The position numbers and the translations under genes are program-made. This document shows positions 56,115 through 64,000 of a DNA stretch of 64,000 bases, piece by piece (the stretch's first letter is position 1; each line of letters starts with the position of its first letter). This stretch comes from Lachnospiraceae bacterium (GTDB taxonomy: Bacteria > Bacillota > Clostridia > Lachnospirales > Lachnospiraceae), in NCBI GenBank assembly GCA_024403615.1, contig JAKSRM010000004.1, positions 1-64,000 on the forward strand, written 5' to 3'. The notes beneath the pieces are model-generated. The model searched no databases. It had not been told where the DNA came from and saw only the letters and a program-made list of their open reading frames with translations.

Positions 56115-57827
56115 TTATCTTCCGACCGTAAAAGCCTTCAGGCATACATTACATCCGGAATTTTCCTGGGTGTTTTCCCAATTCTTTCCATCATTGCTAA
56201 TATAACTATCTTTTCCATCCAGGACTACCGTTCCGGTACGCATGTCGTCTGCATTCATTTCCATGGCAATCGGATGGGAGCTGCCCGGCGTATCAATCTC
56301 TACAATAACTGCGAACTTCTGGCCCAAGTTCAGGTCTATATTAGAATTCAGGTCTATTGTATAGTAACCACTATATTTTACTTTTCCCTTTACCAAAGGT
56401 TCTCCGGAAATATGGATATTTCCGTCTCCGGCATAATCCGTATCTACGTATACTGCGTAGGTAGTATTCTTTCCCGTCGCATAGAAGGATACGGCTTTCA
56501 GAGTTTCATTTCCCTCTGCCTGGTAAACGTTAGAGAAATACGCGTGGTTCTTATTAAAGCCAACTCGTCCAATCCAGCCACAGGAATCATACTGGTAAAT
56601 ATTATCGTAATTATCGATATCTTCTATCCTGGTATAGGCCTCACTACAAGTTCCAATAACGCCATCTTCATAAGAAACATAGAAAATACCATTATCGCCA
56701 AAATGAGTTCCCCAGCTGTTCTGGCAAATAAAGGCTCCGTCATTCATTACGTGCTGGTTGAAATTTTCTTTCGGATAATTATCGTCCCAGCCAATGATAC
56801 TAATTTCATGGTTTGGATTGGTCTCTCCTGGATAACAATAAGAGGAGGTATATTCGTTGTAATACCGGTCATCAATAGTGCTAGCGTCAATCAGGCCCAT
56901 GTAGATGGAACTTTCCACCGCACCATATTTAAAGATCATTTTTTTAATGGACACATAATCTTTCCGGTCAATCATTTTGACTTCCTGGACATGGCGAATC
57001 GCTTCCAGTTCCGGATTCGATTCCCCGTCGCCATATGGGTCATCTTCTTCCGCTACTGGTCCCTTCCAAGACGTAAGATAAGCGATAGACATTATATAGT
57101 CGCCGCCTTCTTCCGGATCCAAGCCGAAGCCGCTGTTATACAGCATATGGTCCTCGGAAAAATCTTCCGTCTCCTCCGGCATTAAAGAACTCTCTACCGA
57201 GCCTAAGGCAGCAAAAGCCCAGCAAGCGCCTAAGCTTTCCTGATTTTTGGTATCGCTGATTTTTTCTTTCTCAGCCAGATTGTAGTAAGCCGGAAGATCC
57301 GTTGTGTTCTCGCCTCTCGTGAAAGAGGCAGACAGTTCCTTACTGTTCCATTCATAAGAATAGCCGAATCCTTTTTCCACAACTTCCGCCGGAACGTAAA
57401 TATTATCATTCAATCGAATGGCTGGGTGGTCTAACGCCACTTCTTCCTCATCCGCTATCATTTCATTGCTGTCCAAGTACAATTCTACGCTATTCTCTCC
57501 TTTTTCGATGGAAAGAAGGGTGTCATCATACACGTTTACGGAACAGTCAAAAGCTTCCCGAATGCCTTCTTTGGTGAACATCATGCCCATAGAATCATTC
57601 ATGTAAGAATCAGAAGTAACCGTTCCATCCAAAACTTCGCCATCAACAATAACGTCAACTTCTTTCTCGTTGACGTAGTTTGCCAAAGCCACATTCCAGA
57701 CTTTGTCCATTTCCGTAGATGATTGGGTTTTTGCAACATAATCGGACCGTTTAAAAATGCTGATGCCAAACACCACTACGATAGCCGCTATGAAAGTTAG
57801 AATGATAGAAATAAAAATTTTTTTCAT
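56115..57827 (-). CDS. Secreted/anchored C1 family cysteine protease with lectin-like domain
   Basis: A 570-residue papain-like protease. The N-terminal hydrophobic segment (~5-25) serves as signal or anchor. Residues ~55-175 resemble a copper-amine-oxidase N-terminal-like module (RLNDNIYVPAEVVEKGFGYSYEW). The C1 domain has Gln196, Cys202 in GACWAFAALG, His340 in NPNHEISIIGW and Asn370 in CQNSWGTHFG, a complete catalytic set. The C-terminal ~150 residues match the lectin-like domain common in clostridial C1 proteases. Its start overlaps the stop of the upstream RNA methyltransferase by four bases, an odd partner. The target is probably an extracellular protein. Confidence 0.9.
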   Translation of the reverse strand: MKKIFISIILTFIAAIVVVFGISIFKRSDYVAKTQSSTEMDKVWNVALANYVNEKEVDVIVDGEVLDGTVTSDSYMNDSMGMMFTKEGIREAFDCSVNVYDDTLLSIEKGENSVELYLDSNEMIADEEEVALDHPAIRLNDNIYVPAEVVEKGFGYSYEWNSKELSASFTRGENTTDLPAYYNLAEKEKISDTKNQESLGACWAFAALGSVESSLMPEETEDFSEDHMLYNSGFGLDPEEGGDYIMSIAYLTSWKGPVAEEDDPYGDGESNPELEAIRHVQEVKMIDRKDYVSIKKMIFKYGAVESSIYMGLIDASTIDDRYYNEYTSSYCYPGETNPNHEISIIGWDDNYPKENFNQHVMNDGAFICQNSWGTHFGDNGIFYVSYEDGVIGTCSEAYTRIEDIDNYDNIYQYDSCGWIGRVGFNKNHAYFSNVYQAEGNETLKAVSFYATGKNTTYAVYVDTDYAGDGNIHISGEPLVKGKVKYSGYYTIDLNSNIDLNLGQKFAVIVEIDTPGSSHPIAMEMNADDMRTGTVVLDGKDSYISNDGKNWENTQENSGCNVCLKAFTVGR

Positions 57828-58957
57828 CGAGGCTTAGGTCCCATGTATTGATAATAATAGGTTTTAATCATACCATTATAGATTTTCCGGTTTTTCGTCG
57901 CTTTTCCGCCAAAGTACTTTTGCGCATCTTCATAAGACGTAATCATAAAAGCAGACCAGGAATCCAACATCCGGTAACGTTCTCCAAAGGTTCTATAAAG
58001 TTCCGGAAGATCCTTTTTATCTTCCAGTCGTTCTCCATACGGAGGGTTGGTAATAATAAAGCCATATTTCTTTGGATGGCTTAAATCCTTTACTGCCCGC
58101 TGTTGGAAATGAATCAATTTATCCACTCCCGCCATTTTCGCATTATGACGGGCAACTTTAATAACATCGCCGTCAATATCATAGCCCTGAATGTCCGTTT
58201 CAATATCTAAGTTCAACAGATCATTGGCCTCATCGATGGCCTCATACCAGCATTTCTTCGTGAAGAGATTGTTCCATTCCTGACAAAGGAAGTCCCGATT
58301 AATGCCAGGGGCGATATTGGCTGCCATCAGAGCCGCTTCAATGGCAAAAGTACCACTTCCACAGAATGGATCCACTAAAATACGGTCTTTGTTCCACGGC
58401 GTAAGTAGAATTAAAGCAGCCGCCAAAGTCTCAGAAATCGGAGCTTTGGAAGCAATCGCACGGTAGCCCCTCTTATGGAGAGATTCTCCAGAGGTATCGA
58501 TAGTTACCAACACCTGATCTTTATGAATAAATACGCGTAAAGGATATTCCGCGCCGGTTTCTTCAAACCACTCTTTGTGATATTTTAATTTCAGTTTTTC
58601 AACAATTGCTTTTTTTACAATCTTCTGAATATCCGAAGGGCTAAATAATTTTGAATTTACAGAAGAAGCTTTTTTTACCCAGAATTTTCCATTTTCCGGA
58701 ATATAAGCTTCCCAATCTAAAGCCTTGGTTGCTTCAAACAATTCATCAAAGGTAGTTGCCTTAAATTCACCAACTTTCAGCAGAACCCTTTCACAGGTTC
58801 TTAAGAAGATGTTGGCACGGGCGATTCCTTCCTCATCACAAAGAAAGGTGACTCTTCCATCTTCCACCTTTTGAATATCATATCCAAGTTCTATTATTTC
58901 TTTTTTTAATACGGCTTCCAGGCCAAAATGGCACGGAGCTACTGCTTCAAACATCAT
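57824..58957 (-). CDS. RlmL-like (YpsC family) RNA methyltransferase
   Basis: A 377-residue enzyme with an N-terminal THUMP domain (about residues 50-160) and a Rossmann-like SAM methyltransferase domain. SAM motif DPFCGSGTFAIEAA and the N6/N2 catalytic motif TNPPYGERL are intact. It resembles B. subtilis YpsC and the N-terminal half of E. coli RlmL, which makes m2G in 23S rRNA. A TATAAT box at 58979-58984 is a likely -10. It is cotranscribed with the C1 protease gene. Confidence 0.93.
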   Translation of the reverse strand: MMFEAVAPCHFGLEAVLKKEIIELGYDIQKVEDGRVTFLCDEEGIARANIFLRTCERVLLKVGEFKATTFDELFEATKALDWEAYIPENGKFWVKKASSVNSKLFSPSDIQKIVKKAIVEKLKLKYHKEWFEETGAEYPLRVFIHKDQVLVTIDTSGESLHKRGYRAIASKAPISETLAAALILLTPWNKDRILVDPFCGSGTFAIEAALMAANIAPGINRDFLCQEWNNLFTKKCWYEAIDEANDLLNLDIETDIQGYDIDGDVIKVARHNAKMAGVDKLIHFQQRAVKDLSHPKKYGFIITNPPYGERLEDKKDLPELYRTFGERYRMLDSWSAFMITSYEDAQKYFGGKATKNRKIYNGMIKTYYYQYMGPKPR

Positions 58958-59039
58958 ACAATCGTCACCTTCGCATTTATTATACCCTATTTTGCATAAA
59001 ATAAGTCTTACTTTTTTGTTAAAAATGTTGTTGACTTTT

Positions 59040-59170
59040 TACAATAATGATATTGCTTTTTTATTATTTATTGTATAGACTATGCATAGGATGACTCGGT
59101 CATCCATTAATAACCCCTTATTATTTATTTATACTCCCCTCGAAAAGCTGGCTTTTAGCCAGCTTTTTAC
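59040..59170 (+). ncRNA. Candidate small RNA or orphan terminator
   Basis: The 289-base gap holds a hairpin GGATGA-loop-TCATCC (59089-59105) and, 38 bases on, a strong plus-strand intrinsic terminator (stem AAAAGCTGGC/GCCAGCTTTT, 59143-59168, T5). No plus-strand gene precedes it, so the terminator implies a short transcript. TATAGA at 59074-59079 is a weak -10 candidate with a poor -35. Confidence 0.4.
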
Positions 59171-59246
59171 TTTGCACAATAATGCATAAATGGTGAATAT
59201 GACGTATATATGCTGAATAAAAGAGGCTTTCAATAATAAAGGGCCG

Positions 59247-59813
59247 CTACTTTCGGCGACCCAGATAACGAACTAAAAGAATAATTCCAATGACTACGAG
59301 AACTCCCGGCATTGCCCAGAATGTGAAACGAATCAGGGATACCGCCAAGAGTATCAAAATAACTATGACAATGATAATACCGATGGAAAGCCCACCACAA
59401 CCAACGCCAGAGCTTTTCGTAGAATTTCCTGTTCCGCGGTTTTCCGTAGTTCCATTGTAAGCATTTCCATTTTGTCCAGAATAGTTATTGGAATATTGGG
59501 AACTATCGCCAGTAGAACTTCTTCCAAACTCGCCAGTATTGACGCCGTCAGAATCGTCGTAACTATCTGTGCTTTTCCGATATGGGCCGTCATAGCCTGC
59601 TGCCTCAGCTGCACGGTTGGTAGATTCAATCAACGTTTTGGCAATCAGTCTCGGGTCGCCTAATTCTTCTACCACTCGCTCTTCACTGATGCCTTTCGCA
59701 ACTTCACTATCAATATAAGCGCGGTAATAATCCAGCTGAGCGTTTACTTCGCCGGTAGGGATGCGGCCGGTCATTTGGCCTCTTAATACAGTTAAAAATT
59801 CATTTTTTCCCAT
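59247..59813 (-). CDS. HAAS/DUF1700-like membrane protein
   Basis: A 188-residue protein. The N-terminal ~70 residues match the HAAS/DUF1700 signalling domain (LRGQMTGRIPTGEVNAQLDYYRAYIDSEVAKG...VVEELGDPRLIAKTLI), which often links to PadR regulators and membrane parts. A disordered Ser/Asn/Gly-rich linker (~85-135) is followed by two C-terminal hydrophobic segments. No padR gene lies nearby. Function unknown. Confidence 0.82.
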   Translation of the reverse strand: MGKNEFLTVLRGQMTGRIPTGEVNAQLDYYRAYIDSEVAKGISEERVVEELGDPRLIAKTLIESTNRAAEAAGYDGPYRKSTDSYDDSDGVNTGEFGRSSTGDSSQYSNNYSGQNGNAYNGTTENRGTGNSTKSSGVGCGGLSIGIIIVIVILILLAVSLIRFTFWAMPGVLVVIGIILLVRYLGRRK

Positions 59814-59856
59814 TTAGTTTTCCTTGTATGCTGTGTGAATTTTAGTTACTTTCACT

Positions 59857-59891
59857 AAAAAAATATGAGCCCTCCGATTATCGAAGGGCTC
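59857..59891 (-). terminator. Terminator of tRNA-Arg (ACG)
   Basis: Stem GAGCCCT / AGGGCTC followed by ATATTTTTTT on the minus strand. Confidence 0.88.
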
Positions 59892-59893
59892 TA

Positions 59894-59967
59894 CGTGCAT
59901 TAGAGGATTCGAACCCCCGACCTTCTGGTCCGTAGCCAGACGCTCTATCCAGCTGAGCTAAATGCAC
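59894..59967 (-). tRNA. tRNA-Arg (ACG)
   Basis: 74 nt, acceptor GTGCATT/AATGCAC, anticodon loop CTACGGA giving ACG (A34 normally edited to inosine by TadA), discriminator G. Confidence 0.95.
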
Positions 59968-60008
59968 TTATCACGCGAAGGGTATTCTACAACAATACCC
60001 TTTCCTTG

Positions 60009-61547
60009 TCAACCTCTAAGCTCAATTCTAGGAGAACCGTGATTTTCAATATAGTCCTTGGTAATAATTACCTTTCCTATACTGTCGTCCTTCGGAATTT
60101 CATACATGATATCCAGCATGATTTCTTCGATGATAGACCTCAGTCCACGAGCACCAATCTGACGCTTTGCTGCACGCTCGGTTAATACCAGAAGCGCATC
60201 ATCTTCGAATTCCAGTTTTACTTCATCCAGCTCTAAGAGTTTCTGGTACTGTTTTAAAATCGCATTTTTTGGCTCCTTCAATACTTTTACAAGCATTTCA
60301 CCAGTTAAGCCCTGAAGAGTTACGATCATCGGAAGTCGTCCCAGGAATTCCGGAATCATTCCAAATCCCCTTAAGTCTTCCATTTCTACATGATCTAAAA
60401 TGTTCTTGTCATCATCATATTTATCTTTCAATTCTGCATTAAAACCGATAGAGGAATTCTCACGCAGCCGGTTTCGGATAATGTCTTCCAGTTCTGGGAA
60501 AGCACCACCACAGATAAACAGAATATTTTTTGTATTAATGGTGGCCAGAGGAACCATAGCGTTTTTGCTGCTAGCGCCTACTGGGACTTCTACTTCACTG
60601 CCTTCTAACAGTTTTAACAGGCCCTGCTGTACCGATTCGCCGCTGACATCACGGCCCCGGTTACTGTTTTTCTTTGCAATTTTATCGATTTCATCAATAA
60701 ATACGATACCGATTTCTGCCCGTTCTACATCATTGTCTGCTGCTGCCAAAAGTTTAGACAAAACGCTTTCAATATCATCACCGATGTATCCAGCCTCTGT
60801 AAGAGAGGTGGCATCCGTAATTGCCAGAGGAACATCCAGCATTTTCGCAAGAGTTTTTACGATATAGGTCTTTCCACATCCGGTAGGACCAATTAACAGC
60901 ATGTTGGATTTTTCAATTTCTACGCCGTCGGAATTATCGATTTTGTCTCCTGCCAGAATTCTCTTGTAATGGTTATAAACCGCTACCGAAATGGCTTTCT
61001 TTGCCCGCTCCTGGCCTACAACATACTCGTCCAGTTTTTCTTTTAATTTATGTGGAGGCAGAACCTTGTCCGGATCAACTAAAGGACCAGTCCGTTCCGT
61101 CTTCTTCTTAATCTGCTGACGTTTTCCAAAGCCTTGCTGAAGGTCGCTTAAATTAATAAAACTGATATTTGGAATTCCTCTTTTCGGAGGTTCCTGTTTC
61201 TCTGTTTTATTTTCTCCCGGCGTTTCTACTTCGCCGTCTTCATTTATTACTTCTCCGGTCAAAACTTCCTGTTCTGGAGCATTTGGAATTTCTTCTGGGG
61301 CAGGATTACCACCAAAAGGCATTCCCATAAATGGAGGCATTCCTCCAAAGCCTAAATTATCTAAATCAAATCCAGAGGACCCAATAGAATCTATGGTCCT
61401 CTGAATGCAATCTACACATACATACATGTTGCCCGGCATACGGAGCATTTTACCGGCACGGCTCTCCGTCCGATGGCACATGTAGCAAACGTGTTCCCGT
61501 TCGTCATTATTATTGTCAAAATTGTTGTTGTTAATTTCGTCTGCCAT
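60009..61547 (-). CDS. clpX: ATP-dependent Clp protease ATPase subunit ClpX
   Basis: A 512-residue AAA+ unfoldase, ~90 residues longer than usual. The zinc-binding domain has Cys21, Cys24, Cys44 and Cys47. Residues ~55-162 are an unusually long, Gly/Pro/Glu-rich linker. AAA+ motifs follow: Walker A GPTGCGKT, pore-1 loop GYIG (usually GYVG), Walker B IVFIDEID and the ClpP-docking loop SSIGFNAE. clpP and tig, its usual neighbours, are absent. It lies 35 bases after the HtrA gene. Confidence 0.95.
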   Translation of the reverse strand: MADEINNNNFDNNNDEREHVCYMCHRTESRAGKMLRMPGNMYVCVDCIQRTIDSIGSSGFDLDNLGFGGMPPFMGMPFGGNPAPEEIPNAPEQEVLTGEVINEDGEVETPGENKTEKQEPPKRGIPNISFINLSDLQQGFGKRQQIKKKTERTGPLVDPDKVLPPHKLKEKLDEYVVGQERAKKAISVAVYNHYKRILAGDKIDNSDGVEIEKSNMLLIGPTGCGKTYIVKTLAKMLDVPLAITDATSLTEAGYIGDDIESVLSKLLAAADNDVERAEIGIVFIDEIDKIAKKNSNRGRDVSGESVQQGLLKLLEGSEVEVPVGASSKNAMVPLATINTKNILFICGGAFPELEDIIRNRLRENSSIGFNAELKDKYDDDKNILDHVEMEDLRGFGMIPEFLGRLPMIVTLQGLTGEMLVKVLKEPKNAILKQYQKLLELDEVKLEFEDDALLVLTERAAKRQIGARGLRSIIEEIMLDIMYEIPKDDSIGKVIITKDYIENHGSPRIELRG

Positions 61548-61582
61548 TAAATAAAACTCACCTTTTCTATATCGTTAGGTTA

Positions 61583-63136
61583 TCAGCTTAGTACCTCCGT
61601 CAAGGTTACGTCAAGCTGAATTTCTTCATAACCGAAAGGACCTTCCCGCATAATTGTTACGGTGACCACATCTCCCGGATTATGCAAAGCCAATACATTC
61701 TGCAGATCGGTCATGGTCGTTGTTTCCGTATCATCTATTGCAACAATGATATCGCCCTTGGTAATACCTGCCTGATCTGCTCCGCCTCCGCGAATGGCTC
61801 CTGCAACATATACGCCTTCCGGCATTCCATATTTTTCTGCATTATAGCTGTCCAGATCTCTTCCCTGAATTCCAAGATATGCGCCCTGAGCTGGAAGGAA
61901 TTCGTCCTTCTCTGTCTCAACCTTTAACAGTTCCTGAATCAGTTCTGTATTATCGTAAATCGGAATCGCATAGCACATTCCTTCTACAGAAGTAACGATT
62001 ATTTTCGCTTCGCTGATTCCAATGACTTCGCCGTTGGCATTCAGTACGCAACCGCCGGAGTTTCCTTCGTTAATGGCTGCATCGGTCTGCATAACAGTCA
62101 GGGTCTTTCCGTTTACAGTCAGCTCCCGGTCGGTGGCACTTACAATACCAGTCGTTACGCTCATGCCATAGCCTAAAGCATTACCAATAACAATAACGCC
62201 TTCTCCTACGCTAGCCTGTTCGGTAGATAAGGTGGCAATTTTTATATAATTCAGCGTTTCTTCCGGAATATCGGAAAGAGGAACTGCTACGATGGCAATA
62301 TCTTTTTCTTGATCTGCGCTCTTTACATAACCATCTACCGCATTATCATCCATAAACGTTACATAAAGAGAAGAACAATTATCTACTACATGATAGCTGG
62401 TAAGAATCAACAGTTCGTTCTCATTCTGAGAAATGATGGTTCCAGATCCTAAGCCGCTTTCAATTTCTTTCTTTTCTCCAGAGCTGTTAGAATTCCGGTT
62501 TCCGAAGAAGAAACTGAAATAATCTGGATAGGTATCTACTAAACTTCTGGAAGTAATGGATACAACGGAAGGAAGAACATCATCTACTACACCGGAAACA
62601 TCCGTAAGGATATAACCTTTCTCGTTGGTATACGTATTTTGTCCAGCCTGTGGGGTTGTGGTAGAAATTTTCGCGGAGCTATCCTCCTGCTCTGCCTGGA
62701 TTTCAGTTTCCGTTCTTTTCACTTCCAGTTTATGCATGTAAAGGACGCCAAAGAAGACGCCTGCAAAAATAGCTGCAACTAAAACTACAACGCCCGCAAT
62801 GATAGCTGCAACATATTTTCCTTTCTTTTTCTTTGGAGGTTCCGGTGCAGGGGCACTTTCTTCCGGAACCGGATTCCAGCGTGGAATTTCCCGATTTCCC
62901 TGAGGAGCTCGTTCCGCAAAATTATCCATAGGCTCGCCTAAGTTTTCCGTCTCATACTCCACTTGAGGCGGTTCATCATTTTTCAGTTCTTCCGGAATTT
63001 CTTCCATAACATTTTCTGTAAAAGTTTCATTTCCGGTAAATTCTTCTGAAACTATGTTCTCTGAAATCTCAGAAATATTTTCTTGTACCCCAGCCTCTTC
63101 TGTGCCTGTTGTTTGCAGATCGCGTTCGTCCTGCAT
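61583..63136 (-). CDS. htrA: HtrA/DegP-like S1C serine protease
   Basis: A 517-residue envelope quality-control protease. A long acidic cytoplasmic N-terminus (~105 residues) precedes one transmembrane helix (108-133). The trypsin-like domain has His in LTSYHVVDN, Asp in KDIAIVAV and Ser in NEGNSGGCVLN. One C-terminal PDZ domain (AYLGIQGRDLD...GDIIVAIDDTE) follows. This is the Gram-positive HtrA layout. It is followed by clpX, and may be cotranscribed with it. Confidence 0.95.
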   Translation of the reverse strand: MQDERDLQTTGTEEAGVQENISEISENIVSEEFTGNETFTENVMEEIPEELKNDEPPQVEYETENLGEPMDNFAERAPQGNREIPRWNPVPEESAPAPEPPKKKKGKYVAAIIAGVVVLVAAIFAGVFFGVLYMHKLEVKRTETEIQAEQEDSSAKISTTTPQAGQNTYTNEKGYILTDVSGVVDDVLPSVVSITSRSLVDTYPDYFSFFFGNRNSNSSGEKKEIESGLGSGTIISQNENELLILTSYHVVDNCSSLYVTFMDDNAVDGYVKSADQEKDIAIVAVPLSDIPEETLNYIKIATLSTEQASVGEGVIVIGNALGYGMSVTTGIVSATDRELTVNGKTLTVMQTDAAINEGNSGGCVLNANGEVIGISEAKIIVTSVEGMCYAIPIYDNTELIQELLKVETEKDEFLPAQGAYLGIQGRDLDSYNAEKYGMPEGVYVAGAIRGGGADQAGITKGDIIVAIDDTETTTMTDLQNVLALHNPGDVVTVTIMREGPFGYEEIQLDVTLTEVLS

Positions 63137-63248
63137 TCTTATGCCTCCTTTTTTCGTTCCGAAAGCGAGCGAAATATATCTTATTTTTCTTTCAACATAA
63201 GGTTAAAATGTGTTACTTTTGTGATTTGAATATGACCAAATTTTGAAC

Positions 63249-64000
63249 TCAATCAGTCTGTCGTTCTACCTCGTTCCGAATCTTTTCCGCTACGTTTTTC
63301 AGGTCCGCTGTTGGCGTATAATTTTCGGTTCCATAGAGGAACTGATGAAGCAAAACTACGTTTTCTTCCAGCGTATCTGCAACAATACTATCACCGGAAT
63401 CCAGAATTTCATTGTACTGGTGTTCTACATCTGGATAAGCAGCTGCCCCATCCATATTCATATCAAAGGCTTGGGCTGCCAGGGCGGTCAATTCATCAAT
63501 ATCTAAAGACGTCTGGATAAACTTACTGTCTCCGGAGTTTGCTGCAAAGAGTTCATTCATCAAGCCTAGCAGATGCAGCATTCCCTGCTCTCGGGCCTGA
63601 GCTAACAGTTCGGTGAGAACGTACCTCTGTCTGGCAGTTCTTCCATAATCATCGGTATAAGTTTCTCCGTCTTCCGGAGATTCAAACGGTACACTTCGTA
63701 ACCGGCTGAAGGCGGTCGCCTGAGAACCGGTCAGAACTACATCGTCTCCGTACATTTCCAAAGCAACATATTCTTTTCCTGCATAAGCATCCTGCTCATA
63801 CATATGGTAGTTCAATTCGTCTCGTTCTTCTGCCGTAACTTTCAGTCGCAATCCACCTAAAAGGTCAATAATATTGGTAAGACCGCTGAAATTAACTACC
63901 ACATAATCTGTAATGGCCATATCCCAGTTTTCATTCAGCATATTAATAGCGCCCAGAGGACCACCACGGAAATAAGCGGAATTACACTTTGATATGACTT
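63249..64000 (-). CDS. LCP (LytR-CpsA-Psr) family protein, 5' end beyond window
   Basis: C-terminal part of an LCP phosphotransferase, which attaches teichoic acids or capsule polymers to peptidoglycan. The frame stays open to the window edge (…NSAYFRGGPLGAINMLNENWDM), so the ATG at 63941 is internal and the true start is outside. Visible family features are the ITDYVVVNFSG core and LTGSQATAFSRLRSV. About 250 residues are present. Confidence 0.9.
   Translation of the reverse strand, partial: VISKCNSAYFRGGPLGAINMLNENWDMAITDYVVVNFSGLTNIIDLLGGLRLKVTAEERDELNYHMYEQDAYAGKEYVALEMYGDDVVLTGSQATAFSRLRSVPFESPEDGETYTDDYGRTARQRYVLTELLAQAREQGMLHLLGLMNELFAANSGDSKFIQTSLDIDELTALAAQAFDMNMDGAAAYPDVEHQYNEILDSGDSIVADTLEENVVLLHQFLYGTENYTPTADLKNVAEKIRNEVERQTD

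Noticed and set aside
56274..57185. A 303-codon open frame on the plus strand opposite the C1 protease gene
   Set aside because: It lies wholly antisense to a gene with a complete catalytic set. Its translation looks like a frame shadow with no domain motifs.
59040..59120. A ~21-codon minus-strand leader frame (MDDRVILCIV...) after AAGGGG upstream of the RNA methyltransferase
   Set aside because: Too short, composition AT-driven, and it overlaps the hairpin of the candidate small RNA. No attenuation structure with a codon run is seen.

Overview
The window looks like a chromosomal segment of a low-to-medium GC Gram-positive anaerobe of the class Clostridia (Bacillota). Evidence: a clostridial-type serC-serA-DUF1015 cluster, a DUF5721 protein, a two-gene SufC/SufB Fe-S system, AddAB instead of RecBCD, a bifunctional Rel, a tandem glycine riboswitch in front of an AGCS symporter, dockerin-type repeats, strong GGAGG ribosome binding sites and T-rich hairpin terminators. 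I cannot fix genus or family from the sequence alone. Most genes lie on the minus strand.

Layout: 1-276 holds a tRNA-Ser gene whose 3' end and terminator are partly duplicated at the window edge. 532-3540 carries a lipoprotein and a MATE exporter on the plus strand, separated by a repeat-rich gap. 3594-9138 holds small orphan proteins, a BKACE-family enzyme and the serine biosynthesis operon. 9313-18303 is housekeeping: yajC, tgt, aroC, aspS, hisS, an MBL hydrolase and rel. 18276-20926 is a secreted pair, a dockerin-bearing GH25 muramidase plus a membrane-anchored beta-sandwich protein. 20987-25320 holds tRNA-Trp, radA, clpC and a GntR/YtrA regulator whose promoter carries a striking nested dyad. 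25414-34000 holds an 11-mer-repeat protein, the riboswitch-controlled symporter, an HD nucleotidase, lepB, and a tight glpK-tcdA-pepP-lipid kinase operon.

34242-40901 is the standout region: a three-gene, same-strand, terminator-bounded operon encoding HD+RyR, SLOG+four-TM and TIR+TM+beta-propeller proteins. Every domain belongs to the nucleotide-signal conflict-system repertoire, and the set resembles a Thoeris-like logic in which a TIR makes a nucleotide signal and a SLOG protein senses it. I recognise no named defense system with this exact composition. It sits between two core operons: sufC-sufB upstream and glpK downstream.

40970-64000 returns to housekeeping: sufCB with an S66 peptidase, addAB, an AEC transporter, asnS, a five-tRNA operon (Gly-Arg-His-Gln-Lys), a second MATE exporter, tRNA-Pro, rdgB, a C1 protease overlapping an RlmL-like methyltransferase, a HAAS-type membrane protein, tRNA-Arg, clpX with a very long linker, an HtrA protease, and an LCP-family protein cut by the window end. 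I see no transposase, integrase, CRISPR array or rRNA gene.
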